Shown here piece after piece: positions 1 to 9,001 of a stretch of DNA of 64,000 bases. The DNA lies in the NCBI RefSeq assembly GCF_004000925.1, contig NZ_BIME01000006.1, positions 62,001 to 126,000 of the forward strand, given 5' to 3'. Source of the stretch: Paenibacillus illinoisensis NBRC 15959. GTDB lineage: Bacteria; Bacillota; Bacilli; Paenibacillales; Paenibacillaceae. The translations under genes and the position numbers were made by a program. Numbering within the stretch: the first letter of the stretch is position 1; every line of letters starts with the position of its first letter. Below the pieces are notes generated by a model. It saw only the letters and a list, made by a program, of their open reading frames with translations, was not told where the DNA came from and did no database searches.

Positions 1-1831
1 ATTTGTTTTGTACGGAATTACCGGATAGATATACCTTTTGCAGATTAGGCAGCTGGCTCAGGGTCTCGATATTGGAAATGGCATTGTTCTCGAGGTGAAG
101 CTCTTCTATGGCCTGCCAGTTACTCATAAATTCGAGAGAAGCCAAATTGCTGTCTTGCAGGGTGAAGGAACGCAGAGCGGACAGTTTGGCAAAGTAAGAC
201 ATCATTTGGTCAACTTCATTTACAGAGGTGTTGGTTATGCTGAAATACGGCTGCTCTAAAGTTAAATGTTCAAGCACGCTGTTCTCCGCGGCGGCCGTTT
301 GTTCAAAGTTCAGCCTGCACTCGGAGCATATCAGAGATTTGACCTGCTTCAAACGAAATAAAGCATCGCTCTCCTTATATAGTGACGAGTCATAAATGCT
401 TAGGGCCTCTAGGCTGGACAAGCCGTCCAGGGCGCCAAGACGGGTTACTTCACTGACCTCCGAGAGGGAGAGTTGCTTAAGTTTCGGAAATTTCCCCAGC
501 GCCGCCAAATTCAACTCTCCGCTTCCGCCACGGAGCGTCAGGCTGGTTGCGGCGGGCGCTTTCAGCCCGGGGAGAAAGGCGCTCGGAATTTCTACTCGCT
601 CTACTTTAGGCAGTGTCAGCGCTTCTGCATTCTCGTAGTAGCCGGACAACGCTAATTCCCGCAAAGAGGATAGGCTATTGATGGCATTTACTGAACTAAG
701 TTGACTTAGTGAAGCCAGACGTAATTTCGTGATGGAGGCCTTGCCGGTCAGGGGCTTCAGACTGGAGAAGTTTACATTTTCAATATCTAACATTTGTAGA
801 GCAGGCATATTTTGCACAAAGTCGATGGATTTTACGTTGGTTAAGTAAGAAAGCCGGAGCTCCTGAAGCTGAGTTAAGGCGTACAGCGGCTGCAGGTCTG
901 TGGCTTCACTGTAATCGATGGACAGGGAAGTCAGCCCGGTCATGGACGACAACCATCCCAGTTCATTGATATAGGTGAGCGACAGGGACTTTAGCGGCAG
1001 TTTGTTCAACAAAGAAAAATCCGTTACCGATTCATCCACATAGGTAATGGATAACGAGTTCAGATTGGGGAATTCCAGCAGTAGGGCCAATTCCTGATTG
1101 CTGCGAAGCTGAGTGGAAAGCTCCGTAACTTTGGACTTGTCACCAAAGTAGCTCGAAAATGTACTAAAGGATTCGTTAAAAGCGCCTCCGTAGCTTTTTA
1201 ATCCGGACATATGAGCAAACGTGGTTTGGTTCGACTGGGAGATTTCATAGGTATTCGTCAGGTCCAACACCGTCAGACCGTTAAAAGCTTCAAAATCTCG
1301 CTGATCAATCTGCTGGCTATTCAGTTTCTTGTCTTGAGTAACATACGTGATCTTCTTGGCCTTTTCGTCGCTGAAGGGATCGGAGAGGCTATATGTAAAC
1401 TTCCACTGATCATTCTCCGAATGCTCTACGGTTAAATAGCGAAGGCGAGCCAATTCCTCCTCTGTCGGCAGGGCAGACCCTTTATCGAAGATATCCCGCA
1501 AAAAGGAGAGCAGAACCTCGCTTTCAGGCATCTTTCGCACAGGCAGATTGGCTTCTGCTTGGGGATGAGTGGAGCTGACGCTGTAATAAAAATAAGTGCC
1601 AATGGCCCCGGTCAGGAGCATCAATATCAGCAGCAGCCTTACAGAGACGTTCAGCTTCGGTGCTGTTTTTGGGGGCGTTCCGTGGTAATGATTAATGGTC
1701 TGGTCCACGTAATAGACATGATTTTGCTTCAATAAAAGCTCTGTTTCACAATAGGGACACTTTAATATCTCACCCTCTTTGTATTCAATTCTTCCGTTGC
1801 AATTGGGACAGTTTAACGGGATAAAAGCCAC
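1..1831 (-). CDS. Membrane-anchored leucine-rich-repeat protein with N-terminal zinc ribbon (3' end outside window)
   Basis: The minus strand stays open from a GTG at 1831 to the window edge: 610 codons with no stop, so the C-terminus is missing. The start is set by an AAGGAGGGG box six bases upstream. Residues 8-28 hold two CPxC-type pairs (C8/C11 and C25/C28), a zinc-ribbon of the kind found at the start of many Firmicute membrane proteins. A single hydrophobic segment follows at about residues 63-83. The rest is an extracytoplasmic region with many repeats of the L-x-x-L-x-L type, e.g. SLSLTYINEL and ELHLENNAIS, typical of leucine-rich repeats. Expected topology is ribbon inside, repeats outside. 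Function is unknown; LRR surfaces usually bind protein or glycan. Nothing enzymatic is visible. Confidence 0.8.
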   Translation of the reverse strand, partial: MAFIPLNCPNCNGRIEYKEGEILKCPYCETELLLKQNHVYYVDQTINHYHGTPPKTAPKLNVSVRLLLILMLLTGAIGTYFYYSVSSTHPQAEANLPVRKMPESEVLLSFLRDIFDKGSALPTEEELARLRYLTVEHSENDQWKFTYSLSDPFSDEKAKKITYVTQDKKLNSQQIDQRDFEAFNGLTVLDLTNTYEISQSNQTTFAHMSGLKSYGGAFNESFSTFSSYFGDKSKVTELSTQLRSNQELALLLEFPNLNSLSITYVDESVTDFSLLNKLPLKSLSLTYINELGWLSSMTGLTSLSIDYSEATDLQPLYALTQLQELRLSYLTNVKSIDFVQNMPALQMLDIENVNFSSLKPLTGKASITKLRLASLSQLSSVNAINSLSSLRELALSGYYENAEALTLPKVERVEIPSAFLPGLKAPAATSLTLRGGSGELNLAALGKFPKLKQLSLSEVSEVTRLGALDGLSSLEALSIYDSSLYKESDALFRLKQVKSLICSECRLNFEQTAAAENSVLEHLTLEQPYFSITNTSVNEVDQMMSYFAKLSALRSFTLQDSNLASLEFMSNWQAIEELHLENNAISNIETLSQLPNLQKVYLSGNSVQNK

Positions 1832-1943
1832 GAATGTCCCCTCCTTCATTATGATGGTCATAAGATTATGCTGAACGGGCATCTAATTGCATTATACCTT
1901 GTGAATTTACGTTTGATGAGAGAAAGAAGTTTCGCATAGCGAA

Positions 1944-1964
1944 GGAGCAGGGAAACCCTGCTCC
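1944..1964. terminator. Hairpin between two minus-strand genes
   Basis: A perfect 9-bp stem (GGAGCAGGG / CCCTGCTCC) with an AAA loop. The T-rich tail (TCTTTGATCTTTTT) lies on the plus-strand side, although both flanking genes are on the minus strand. As a terminator for the acetyltransferase gene it lacks a good U-tract, so its role is uncertain. Confidence 0.35.
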
Positions 1965-2015
1965 TCTTTGATCTTTTTAAAGTAAGGCTGGTTGTGGGCA
2001 ATATTACATAAGTCA

Positions 2016-2897
2016 TTAAGCGATCGAAGTAATTGGATGTTTAACTTGCACAGGGTAGAGAAGATCACCAGGGGTTCTTACAAATAAGCCGTCATTGGTG
2101 AGGGTACTTTTTAGAACGAGATGTTCTGTTGCACCTGGTGTGAAATGGAAGGTTATTTTCTCCGTATCCTCATCTGCAATCTGATGTAAAATATCGATCA
2201 TATGGATTTCGTTTAGACCAATAACATCGAAGAGGTCAATATGATTGTCTTCCTTCTGATAAATCACGATGACATTTTTATTTTCCAAGTGATAAATATC
2301 GTTACTGAACACATTCAGGCAATAAAACATGAGTATGCCATGAGTCTGGGCGGTTCCGAAATGTTGCGAAACAGGTAGCCTTTCGGATGTAAATTTTAGG
2401 ATAAGGCGTAAATCTTCCGCGTTAGTAACATCGAGTTTTCGAAGATTCGCAGGCTCGGGTAATTTTTTTGCCTTATAATCCATTGAAAAAAGATGTTCTT
2501 CCACCGGTTTAAACCCAAACTTAGGATAAAAATCAAGCACCGATTCATTGGCAAAAAGGTACATGAGATCGTACTTGTTGTCGTACTCCTCTAAAATCTT
2601 GTTCATTAAACAAGTGGATAGTCCTTTCCCTCGATAATCGGGATGTGTCATCACCGTGCCGATTTGAATCGCTCTTTTCTTCCCCCCGTGAATGATGAGT
2701 TCAAGGATGTTAACAGAAGCGTTGGCAATAACCTGGTCTCCATCTACAAATGAAAAAGGTTTGTATCCTTCTCCCCAGAACCCTTGTTGGTACCAATTTT
2801 CAAATTTTAAATCAAATGTGTTAGCAGCAAGTTCGAAGAAACTTTTTCGAAGGACTTCATTGTTTTTATAATCCTTCTTAAATATAAATTCCTGCAT
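2016..2897 (-). CDS. GNAT family N-acetyltransferase
   Basis: A 293-residue protein. The start ATG has an AAGGGGGGG ribosome binding site upstream. The GNAT fold is shown by the acetyl-CoA motif A around residues 77-97 (IGTVMTHPDYRGKGLSTCLM, with the R-G-K-G loop) and the motif-B-like VLDFYPKFGFKPVEEH. The length is about twice that of a minimal GNAT, so there is an extra C-terminal domain of about 140 residues, as in the Eis-like/two-domain branch of the family. The enzyme would move an acetyl group from acetyl-CoA to an amine; the substrate cannot be told from sequence. It is monocistronic and lies upstream of the leucine-rich-repeat gene on the same strand, 185 bp apart. Confidence 0.85.
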   Translation of the reverse strand: MQEFIFKKDYKNNEVLRKSFFELAANTFDLKFENWYQQGFWGEGYKPFSFVDGDQVIANASVNILELIIHGGKKRAIQIGTVMTHPDYRGKGLSTCLMNKILEEYDNKYDLMYLFANESVLDFYPKFGFKPVEEHLFSMDYKAKKLPEPANLRKLDVTNAEDLRLILKFTSERLPVSQHFGTAQTHGILMFYCLNVFSNDIYHLENKNVIVIYQKEDNHIDLFDVIGLNEIHMIDILHQIADEDTEKITFHFTPGATEHLVLKSTLTNDGLFVRTPGDLLYPVQVKHPITSIA

Positions 2898-3320
2898 TCT
2901 ATATTCCCCCCCTTAACTCTCAAAAGTGACTGTCTGTATATTATTGGTATTATCTAGTACATAACCTGATATATCAAGCATCAAATTTACGGAAACGCTT
3001 GACTGTGGATTTGATGTATTTGATAGAGGTTGATCATGATATTGAACATAACAATTTCGTGACGAGTAATGAATCATCGTTTCAGCTTACATAGCTTCTC
3101 GAGTCTATCTATCACTGCCTGATCATCGGACGAAGAGTATGTCCGTATCCGTATAAGACTTTGCATATATATGAAATAATCTAGGATTCACCTTTAATTT
3201 GGAGTAAGAATTCTCTTCCATGAAGTGGTATTATCTGGGGTGAAAGGAGGCTGGTTACAGTAAATTATGTAAGCGCTTTACATGGTTTATAAAAAATTTG
3301 GTATGGGGGGAAGGCTTCGA
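2898..3320. other. Intergenic region upstream of the xylanase gene
   Basis: A 423-bp gap between the divergent acetyltransferase and xylanase genes. I see no open frame with a ribosome binding site. An AAAGGAGG box at 3243-3250 has no usable start behind it (the nearest ATG, at 3267, runs straight into TAA). The only clear signal is the cre-like palindrome at 3268-3282. Confidence 0.6.
3268..3282 (+). promoter_or_regulatory. cre-like operator in front of the xylanase gene
   Basis: TGTAAGCGCTTTACA is a near-perfect palindrome of the LacI/CcpA type, one base longer than the classical 14-bp cre. It sits about 40 bp before the translation start of the xylanase. A catabolite-control protein or a sugar-specific LacI regulator bound here would block transcription when preferred sugars are present. 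This is inferred from the motif and the nature of the gene only. Confidence 0.55.
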
Positions 3321-6300
3321 ATGAGGAAATCATTTAAGCAGGTCGTTTCCGGGTTACTCGCAGTGGCTCTGCTTCTTCCGGGCGGCTTGACGGCTTCGAC
3401 AGTAAGTGCAGCAGATCCAGCAGCATCGAATTCACAGATTGTCTATCAGGAAACATTCCAGAATGGTCAAGGCAAAGCAACTCAATCCGGCGGTGCCCAG
3501 CTGGAAGCTGTGACAGGCAAGCCGTTTGAGGGCAATGATGATGGAGCAGCGTTGAAAGTCAGTAACCGAACCAATAACTTTGATGGCGTGGATCTCGCAT
3601 TCACCGATCTTGGTTTGACCAATGGCCAAGAGTATTCTGTAACCGCTTCCGTTTATGTCGATACGGATGCTACCCCACCTGCAGACGGGAAAGCCGTTCT
3701 GGAAATTGTAAGCAATAAGGGCGTTGATGGATCTGAGGCATACACTGGAATTAGCTCTGCTGACTTTATAGCCGGGCAAGGCATTACACTAACCGCTGAT
3801 CTCTCCGTTAACAGTGTGGACAAGACAGCTCTGCGGATCAAGTCTGATGAAGCAGGTAAGGGTGTCTCTTTCTATATTGGAGATATCACAATTACCCAGG
3901 CAGCAGCACCTGTCGAACCCACGGTAGTCCTTAACCAAAGTTTTGAGGACGGCAGCACCGGTGGATGGGGCAAGCTGGGTTGGGGATCGAACGGCGACAC
4001 TGCGGTCGTTGACGACGTAGCCTCCGAAGGTGTGAAATCTCTGAAGTTCTACAATCGGGCCGATGAGAAAGCCGTTCCTGCCCTCGTACTTACAGGCAAG
4101 ATGAAATCCGACCGTAAGTACGATATCTCCCTCAAGGTTAGACTCGGTTCTGGTGAAGGCCAGTTCCATCTGGCTTCCAAGATCGATTCTGAAATCCTAG
4201 CGGATGATCAGAAGTATCCTTGGATTATAGGGAACAAACTTGTAACCGCTTCCGACTGGACTTTATTTGAAACCAAAGGCTATGAAGTGCCTTCTAAAAC
4301 AAATGAGGTCATCATCTATGTTGAACCATCAAACAATACGTTAAAATCCGATATTTACATTGATGAATTCATCATCACCGATGTAACCTCTGGTGAAACC
4401 GCACCAGAGATTGTGGATAAAACAGGAATCACTGCAGACTTTGAGAGCGGTCTGGATGGATTCAAAGCACGCAACGGCCGTGAAACAGTAGACCTCTCCC
4501 AGGACGATAATCATACACCTGACGGCAAGCAAAGCTTGCTTGTAACGACTAAGGCACAATATGATGCAGCTTTGGTTGATGCTGCAGGCAAAATGGCGAA
4601 GAATCACGAATATGAGCTGTCTGCTTGGGTGAAAATGGCACCAGGTGAGGCGCCTACAACACTTCGTATTAGTGTTCAATATGCGGAGAGTGGCTATGCG
4701 AACGTTTCACAAAATGCAACCGTTACGGATCAAGATTGGGTACATTTAACAGGAAAATATACACTCACGACGACTCCAAGCGTACTCAATGCGTATATTG
4801 AAACGGCAAATGACGATGGTGGAAACCGTACCTTCTTCCTGGATGATTTTGCTCTGAAATATGTGGGTCCTGTAAATGCTGCGCCTCCGATTCAAGAAGA
4901 CCTTCCTGATCTGAAGGAGGTTTACAAGGATGATTTCCTGATCGGTAACATTGTTAATCCGGCGACCTTTGACGAGACCCGGCTCAAGCTGCTGACGAAG
5001 CATCACAATGTCGTCACGTTTGAGAATGATATGAAGCCGGATTATGCATACAACACGGACAGACAATTTGATTTCACCGCAGAAGATGCCCTTGTCCAAA
5101 GAGTACAGGATGCAGGCCTTGATCTGCACGGTCACGTGCTCGTATGGCATGCGCAGTCTCCTACATGGCTGCATACGGCAGCAAACGGCGAACCTTTGAG
5201 CCGTGAAGAAGCTCTGGAGAACCTGAGAACACATGTTCAAACGGTCGTTGAACACTTTGGTGACCAAGTCATTTCCTGGGACGTTGTCAACGAAGCCATG
5301 AACGACAACCCGGCTAATCCGCAAGACTGGGAAAATGCATTGCGTAACTCTGGCTGGTTACAAGCCATCGGCCCTGACTATCTTGAGCAGGCATACCTTG
5401 CAGCCAAGGAAGTCATTGACGAGAATGGCTGGGATATCAAGCTTTACTACAATGACTACAACGATGACAACCAGAATAAATCTACTGCGATCTACAGCAT
5501 GGTGAAAGAGATCAATGAAAATTACGCCAAAGATCACCCTGGCGAGAAACTGATTGATGGCATCGGCATGCAAGCCCACTACAATTTGGGCACGAGATTG
5601 GACAATGTGAAGATGTCACTCGAACGTTTCATTTCCTTGGGTGTGGAAGTCAGTGTCACCGAATTGGACATTATGGCAGGCACCAACTCTGCAATCACTG
5701 AAAAAGAAGCGAAGCAGCAGGCTTATCTGTATGCCTCATTGATGGATCTCTATAAGAAGAACAGCGAGCATATTCCGCGTGTGACTTTCTGGGGATTGAA
5801 TGACAGCACGAGCTGGAGAGCCGAGCAGAATCCAACTTTGTTTGACAAGGATTTTCAAGCCAAAGAGGCCTTCTACGGGGTTGTTGATCCGGAGAAGTAC
5901 CTGGCAGAACATCCACCCGAAGAGCTTGATTACAAGAAATCAACTGCCTTCTATGGGACACCATCCATTGATGGTTCTGTAGACAGCATATGGAGCAAAG
6001 CTCCTGAGTTAAAACTGGATACGAAGCAAATGGCGTGGTCCGGTGCAACAGGAACGGCAAGAGTACTGTGGGATGACGACAATCTCTATGTGCTCGCTCA
6101 AGTCAGAGACGATCAACTGGACAAGACCAATCCAAATGTATGGGAGCAGGATTCTGTTGAGGTATTCGTCGATGAAAATAACGGCAAAACGTCCAGCTTC
6201 CAGGATGATGATGGACAATACCGAGTGAACTTCGAGAACCTTGCTACCTTTAATCCTGCAGAAATCGCAGCAGGTTTCGAATCCAAAGTCGCTGTTTCCG

Positions 6301-7766
6301 GTACCAACTACACGGTCGAGATGAAAATTCCATTCAAAAAGGTGAAGCCTGCGAATAATGCGAAGATCGGCTTCGATGCGCAGATTAACGATGCCAAAGA
6401 CGGCAACAGAATCAGCGTAAACGCATGGAATGATGCATCCGGTCAAGGTTACCAGGATACATCCGTATTCGGTGAGTTGACGCTCACGGGCAAACCTTCT
6501 CCAGGAGGAAACAACGGTGGCGGCAACAACAGTGGCGGGAATAATGGTGGCAGCAGTGGCGGATCGAACTCCGGTACTACTCCGCAGCCGCAACCACAGC
6601 TTCCAGGCAGCGACTCGGCAATTGTGCCAGTAGTGAAAGTCGAAAATGGAACAGCCACAGCAACCATTTCAAGAGACAGCCTGAATAAAGCGATTGAACA
6701 GGCTTCCCCAGGTGCAAATGGCAAGAAACAGGTTACCATCGAAGTGCCGAAGCAGGCAAACGCCAAATCCTATGTGGTGCAGCTGCCAACTTCAAGCCTA
6801 CAGAGCAATAATAATGTTGAGTTTGTACTTAAGACAGACTATGCAGCACTTCAAATTCCGTCCAACATGCTGTCAAACATTACGGAACAAGCGGATCAAG
6901 TCTCTATTCAGATTAGCAAAGTCTTGGCAGATCGCTTGAGTGCAGAAGTCCGCGCCAAAGTGGGCAGCCGTCCGGTGATCGACCTTAGCATTAAAGCTGG
7001 GGACCGTGTGCTGGCTTGGAATAATCCAGCAGCGCCTGTAACGGTATCTATACCGTACACACCTGCTGGCCAAGAGCTTGTCAATGCACATCAACTGGTG
7101 GTCCTGAATATTGACAGTCAAGGAAAGGCAGCAGTTGTACAGAACGGACGATACGATGCTAAATCCGGATCGGTTGTGTTCAAGACAACGGAATTCAGCA
7201 CGTATGCCGTAGCCTACGTAACCAAGTCTTTTGCTGATGTACAGCATGTCCTGTGGGCAAAAGAAGCCGTTGAAGCAATGGCTGCACGCGATATTATTAA
7301 AGGCATTTCGGATGAGAGCTTCGCTCCTTCAGCTTCCATTACGAGAGCTGACTTTATCACTTTGCTGGTAAGAGCCCTTGAATTGAAGGGCCCGGACACG
7401 AACACGGCGGTCTTCAGCGATGTACAGCCTACTGCTTACTATGCACAGGCCGTGGCCATTGCCAAGGAGCTGGGGATCGCCTCTGGATTTGAAGACAACA
7501 CGTTCAAACCAGGCAGCAGCATTTCCCGTCAAGACATGATGGTTCTTACGGCGAAAGCCCTGAAGGCAGCAGGTAAGCCATCTGCGGGCAGCGGAAATCT
7601 GGCTTCGTATTCCGATGCTGCGAGTATTTCCACTTATGCGGTGGATAGTGTAACTTCCCTCGTAGGAAGCGGAATTGTCAATGGAAAAGGTGGCAAAATT
7701 GCACCAACTGAATCATTGACCCGCGCTGAAGCAGCGGTGATTCTGTCCCGTATCTGGAACATGTAA
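3321..7766 (+). CDS. Modular GH10 endo-1,4-beta-xylanase with carbohydrate-binding and S-layer homology domains
   Basis: A 1481-residue secreted enzyme that cuts the xylan backbone. The start at 3321 is preferred over the in-frame ATG at 3282 because it follows a GGGGGGAAGG box and opens directly into a signal peptide (MRKSFKQVV...ASTVSA). Order: signal peptide 1-30; three CBM_4_9/CBM22-like modules at about 40-190, 200-355 and 370-520; GH10 catalytic domain about 525-860; CBM9/DOMON-like module about 870-1056; Gly/Asn-rich linker 1057-1093; an all-beta domain to about 1298; three SLH repeats to the end. The catalytic acid/base is E658 in WDVVNEAMND and the nucleophile E781 in VSVTELDIM; HGHVLVWHAQSPTW is also typical. 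SLH repeats tether the enzyme to secondary cell-wall polymer. Monocistronic, with its own terminator. Confidence 0.96.
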   Translation: MRKSFKQVVSGLLAVALLLPGGLTASTVSAADPAASNSQIVYQETFQNGQGKATQSGGAQLEAVTGKPFEGNDDGAALKVSNRTNNFDGVDLAFTDLGLTNGQEYSVTASVYVDTDATPPADGKAVLEIVSNKGVDGSEAYTGISSADFIAGQGITLTADLSVNSVDKTALRIKSDEAGKGVSFYIGDITITQAAAPVEPTVVLNQSFEDGSTGGWGKLGWGSNGDTAVVDDVASEGVKSLKFYNRADEKAVPALVLTGKMKSDRKYDISLKVRLGSGEGQFHLASKIDSEILADDQKYPWIIGNKLVTASDWTLFETKGYEVPSKTNEVIIYVEPSNNTLKSDIYIDEFIITDVTSGETAPEIVDKTGITADFESGLDGFKARNGRETVDLSQDDNHTPDGKQSLLVTTKAQYDAALVDAAGKMAKNHEYELSAWVKMAPGEAPTTLRISVQYAESGYANVSQNATVTDQDWVHLTGKYTLTTTPSVLNAYIETANDDGGNRTFFLDDFALKYVGPVNAAPPIQEDLPDLKEVYKDDFLIGNIVNPATFDETRLKLLTKHHNVVTFENDMKPDYAYNTDRQFDFTAEDALVQRVQDAGLDLHGHVLVWHAQSPTWLHTAANGEPLSREEALENLRTHVQTVVEHFGDQVISWDVVNEAMNDNPANPQDWENALRNSGWLQAIGPDYLEQAYLAAKEVIDENGWDIKLYYNDYNDDNQNKSTAIYSMVKEINENYAKDHPGEKLIDGIGMQAHYNLGTRLDNVKMSLERFISLGVEVSVTELDIMAGTNSAITEKEAKQQAYLYASLMDLYKKNSEHIPRVTFWGLNDSTSWRAEQNPTLFDKDFQAKEAFYGVVDPEKYLAEHPPEELDYKKSTAFYGTPSIDGSVDSIWSKAPELKLDTKQMAWSGATGTARVLWDDDNLYVLAQVRDDQLDKTNPNVWEQDSVEVFVDENNGKTSSFQDDDGQYRVNFENLATFNPAEIAAGFESKVAVSGTNYTVEMKIPFKKVKPANNAKIGFDAQINDAKDGNRISVNAWNDASGQGYQDTSVFGELTLTGKPSPGGNNGGGNNSGGNNGGSSGGSNSGTTPQPQPQLPGSDSAIVPVVKVENGTATATISRDSLNKAIEQASPGANGKKQVTIEVPKQANAKSYVVQLPTSSLQSNNNVEFVLKTDYAALQIPSNMLSNITEQADQVSIQISKVLADRLSAEVRAKVGSRPVIDLSIKAGDRVLAWNNPAAPVTVSIPYTPAGQELVNAHQLVVLNIDSQGKAAVVQNGRYDAKSGSVVFKTTEFSTYAVAYVTKSFADVQHVLWAKEAVEAMAARDIIKGISDESFAPSASITRADFITLLVRALELKGPDTNTAVFSDVQPTAYYAQAVAIAKELGIASGFEDNTFKPGSSISRQDMMVLTAKALKAAGKPSAGSGNLASYSDAASISTYAVDSVTSLVGSGIVNGKGGKIAPTESLTRAEAAVILSRIWNM

Positions 7767-7809
7767 GTGATTGTAAAGGACATTTTGAAATAACGAGGCA
7801 ACTCATTGA

Positions 7810-7845
7810 AGCTGCTGTCTGTACTTTACAGACGGCAGCTTTTTT
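7810..7845 (+). terminator. Rho-independent terminator of the xylanase gene
   Basis: A 14-bp stem (AGCTGCTGTCTGTA / TACAGACGGCAGCT, one mismatch) with a 3-base loop is followed directly by six T. Confidence 0.93.
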
Positions 7846-8100
7846 CAAATCCCATGGCCCTCGATCATGATTGCAATATAGATCGTTAACCAACCGATTC
7901 CATTTGCAGCTCAGCAAAAATCATTCGTTTAGGCGATTTTATGATAGGAGGGAGCCGCTACTCTATGCTGAATATTGTCGATCCAACACATAGACATCAT
8001 AAATTTTACTTTTTTCCACTTTGCAATAAAGATGGAATCTGATAGGATAAGTTTATAAATACGATGGTTTTAGTGAGGATTAAAAGGAGGCCGCCTTGCC
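7846..8100. other. Leader/promoter region of cysDN
   Basis: No known riboswitch consensus (SAM, T-box) is visible. A weak sigma-A-like pair is TTGCAA near 8021 and TAGGAT near 8043. A 25-codon frame (7965-8042) starts with ATG 12 bases after GGAGGG and ends just before the cysD ribosome binding site AAAAGGAGG; it could be a leader peptide but codes for nothing recognisable. Confidence 0.35.
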
Positions 8101-9000
8101 ATGCAAGAACTAACACATCTGGATCAACTTGAGGCTGAAGCGATATACATTATCAGAGAAGTAGCAGCGGAGTGCGAGAAACCGGTCATGTTATATTCCA
8201 TCGGCAAGGACAGCTCGGTCATGCTGCACTTGGCCCTAAAGGCTTTTTACCCCGAGAAGCCGCCGTTCCCATTCATGCATATCGATACAACCTGGAAATT
8301 TAAGGAAATGATAGAATTCCGCGACCGAAAGGCGAAGGAATTTGGTATCGAGATGATCGTGCACTCTAATGAAGAAGCTATTCAACAAGGAATCAACCCT
8401 TTCGACCATGGTTCCGCATATACCGACATTATGAAAACCACAGCCCTGAAGCAGGGATTGGATAAATACGGATTCACGGTTGCGTTCGGTGGGGGAAGAC
8501 GTGATGAGGAGAAGTCGCGTGCGAAGGAGCGGATTTTCTCGTTCCGGAACAAGAACCACTCGTGGGACCCGAAGAACCAACGTCCGGAGATGTGGAAGCT
8601 GTTCAACACGCGAATCAACAAGGGTGAGAGCATTCGAGTCTTTCCGCTGTCCAACTGGACTGAGAAGGATATCTGGCAGTACATTCGTCGGGAGAACATC
8701 GATATCGTTCCGCTTTACTCCGCGGACGTAAGACCGATCGTTAATCGTGACGGGCATATCATCATGGTGGATGACGAGCGGATGAAGCTTGAGCCTGGCG
8801 AGAAGATCGAGATGAAGAAGATTCGTTTCCGCACGTTGGGTTGTTACCCGCTCACGGGCGGAGTCGAGTCCGATGCTGTTACGCTGGACGAGATCATTGA
8901 GGAGACATTGGGTGCGTTATCCTCCGAACGGACCAGTCGGGTTATCGATCAAGAAGCAGCGGGAAGCATGGAACGACGCAAACGGGAGGGCTATTTCTAA
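8101..9000 (+). CDS. cysD: Sulfate adenylyltransferase subunit 2 (CysD)
   Basis: A 299-residue small subunit of ATP sulfurylase, which makes adenosine 5'-phosphosulfate from ATP and sulfate in the cytoplasm. The PP-loop motif [10 protein letters not shown] (residues 33-42) binds ATP. Other CysD hallmarks are [16 protein letters not shown] and [13 protein letters not shown], and the tail ERRKREGYF is the conserved family end. Length matches the E. coli protein. The start follows AAAAGGAGG with 10-base spacing. One base separates the stop codon from the cysN ATG, so the two subunits are translationally coupled. Having cysDN rather than the single-chain Sat enzyme of Bacillus subtilis is notable for a Firmicute. 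Confidence 0.97.
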   Translation: MQELTHLDQLEAEAIYIIREVAAECEKPVMLYSIGKDSSVMLHLALKAFYPEKPPFPFMHIDTTWKFKEMIEFRDRKAKEFGIEMIVHSNEEAIQQGINPFDHGSAYTDIMKTTALKQGLDKYGFTVAFGGGRRDEEKSRAKERIFSFRNKNHSWDPKNQRPEMWKLFNTRINKGESIRVFPLSNWTEKDIWQYIRRENIDIVPLYSADVRPIVNRDGHIIMVDDERMKLEPGEKIEMKKIRFRTLGCYPLTGGVESDAVTLDEIIEETLGALSSERTSRVIDQEAAGSMERRKREGYF

Positions 9001-9001
9001 C

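Noticed and set aside
3282..3320. ATG at 3282 as xylanase start
   Set aside because: It lies inside the operator palindrome and has no ribosome binding site at proper spacing. The start at 3321 gives RBS plus a standard signal peptide.
4746..7532. Several long minus-strand frames under the xylanase gene
   Set aside because: No RBS, no recognisable domains, and fully covered by a strongly supported plus-strand gene.
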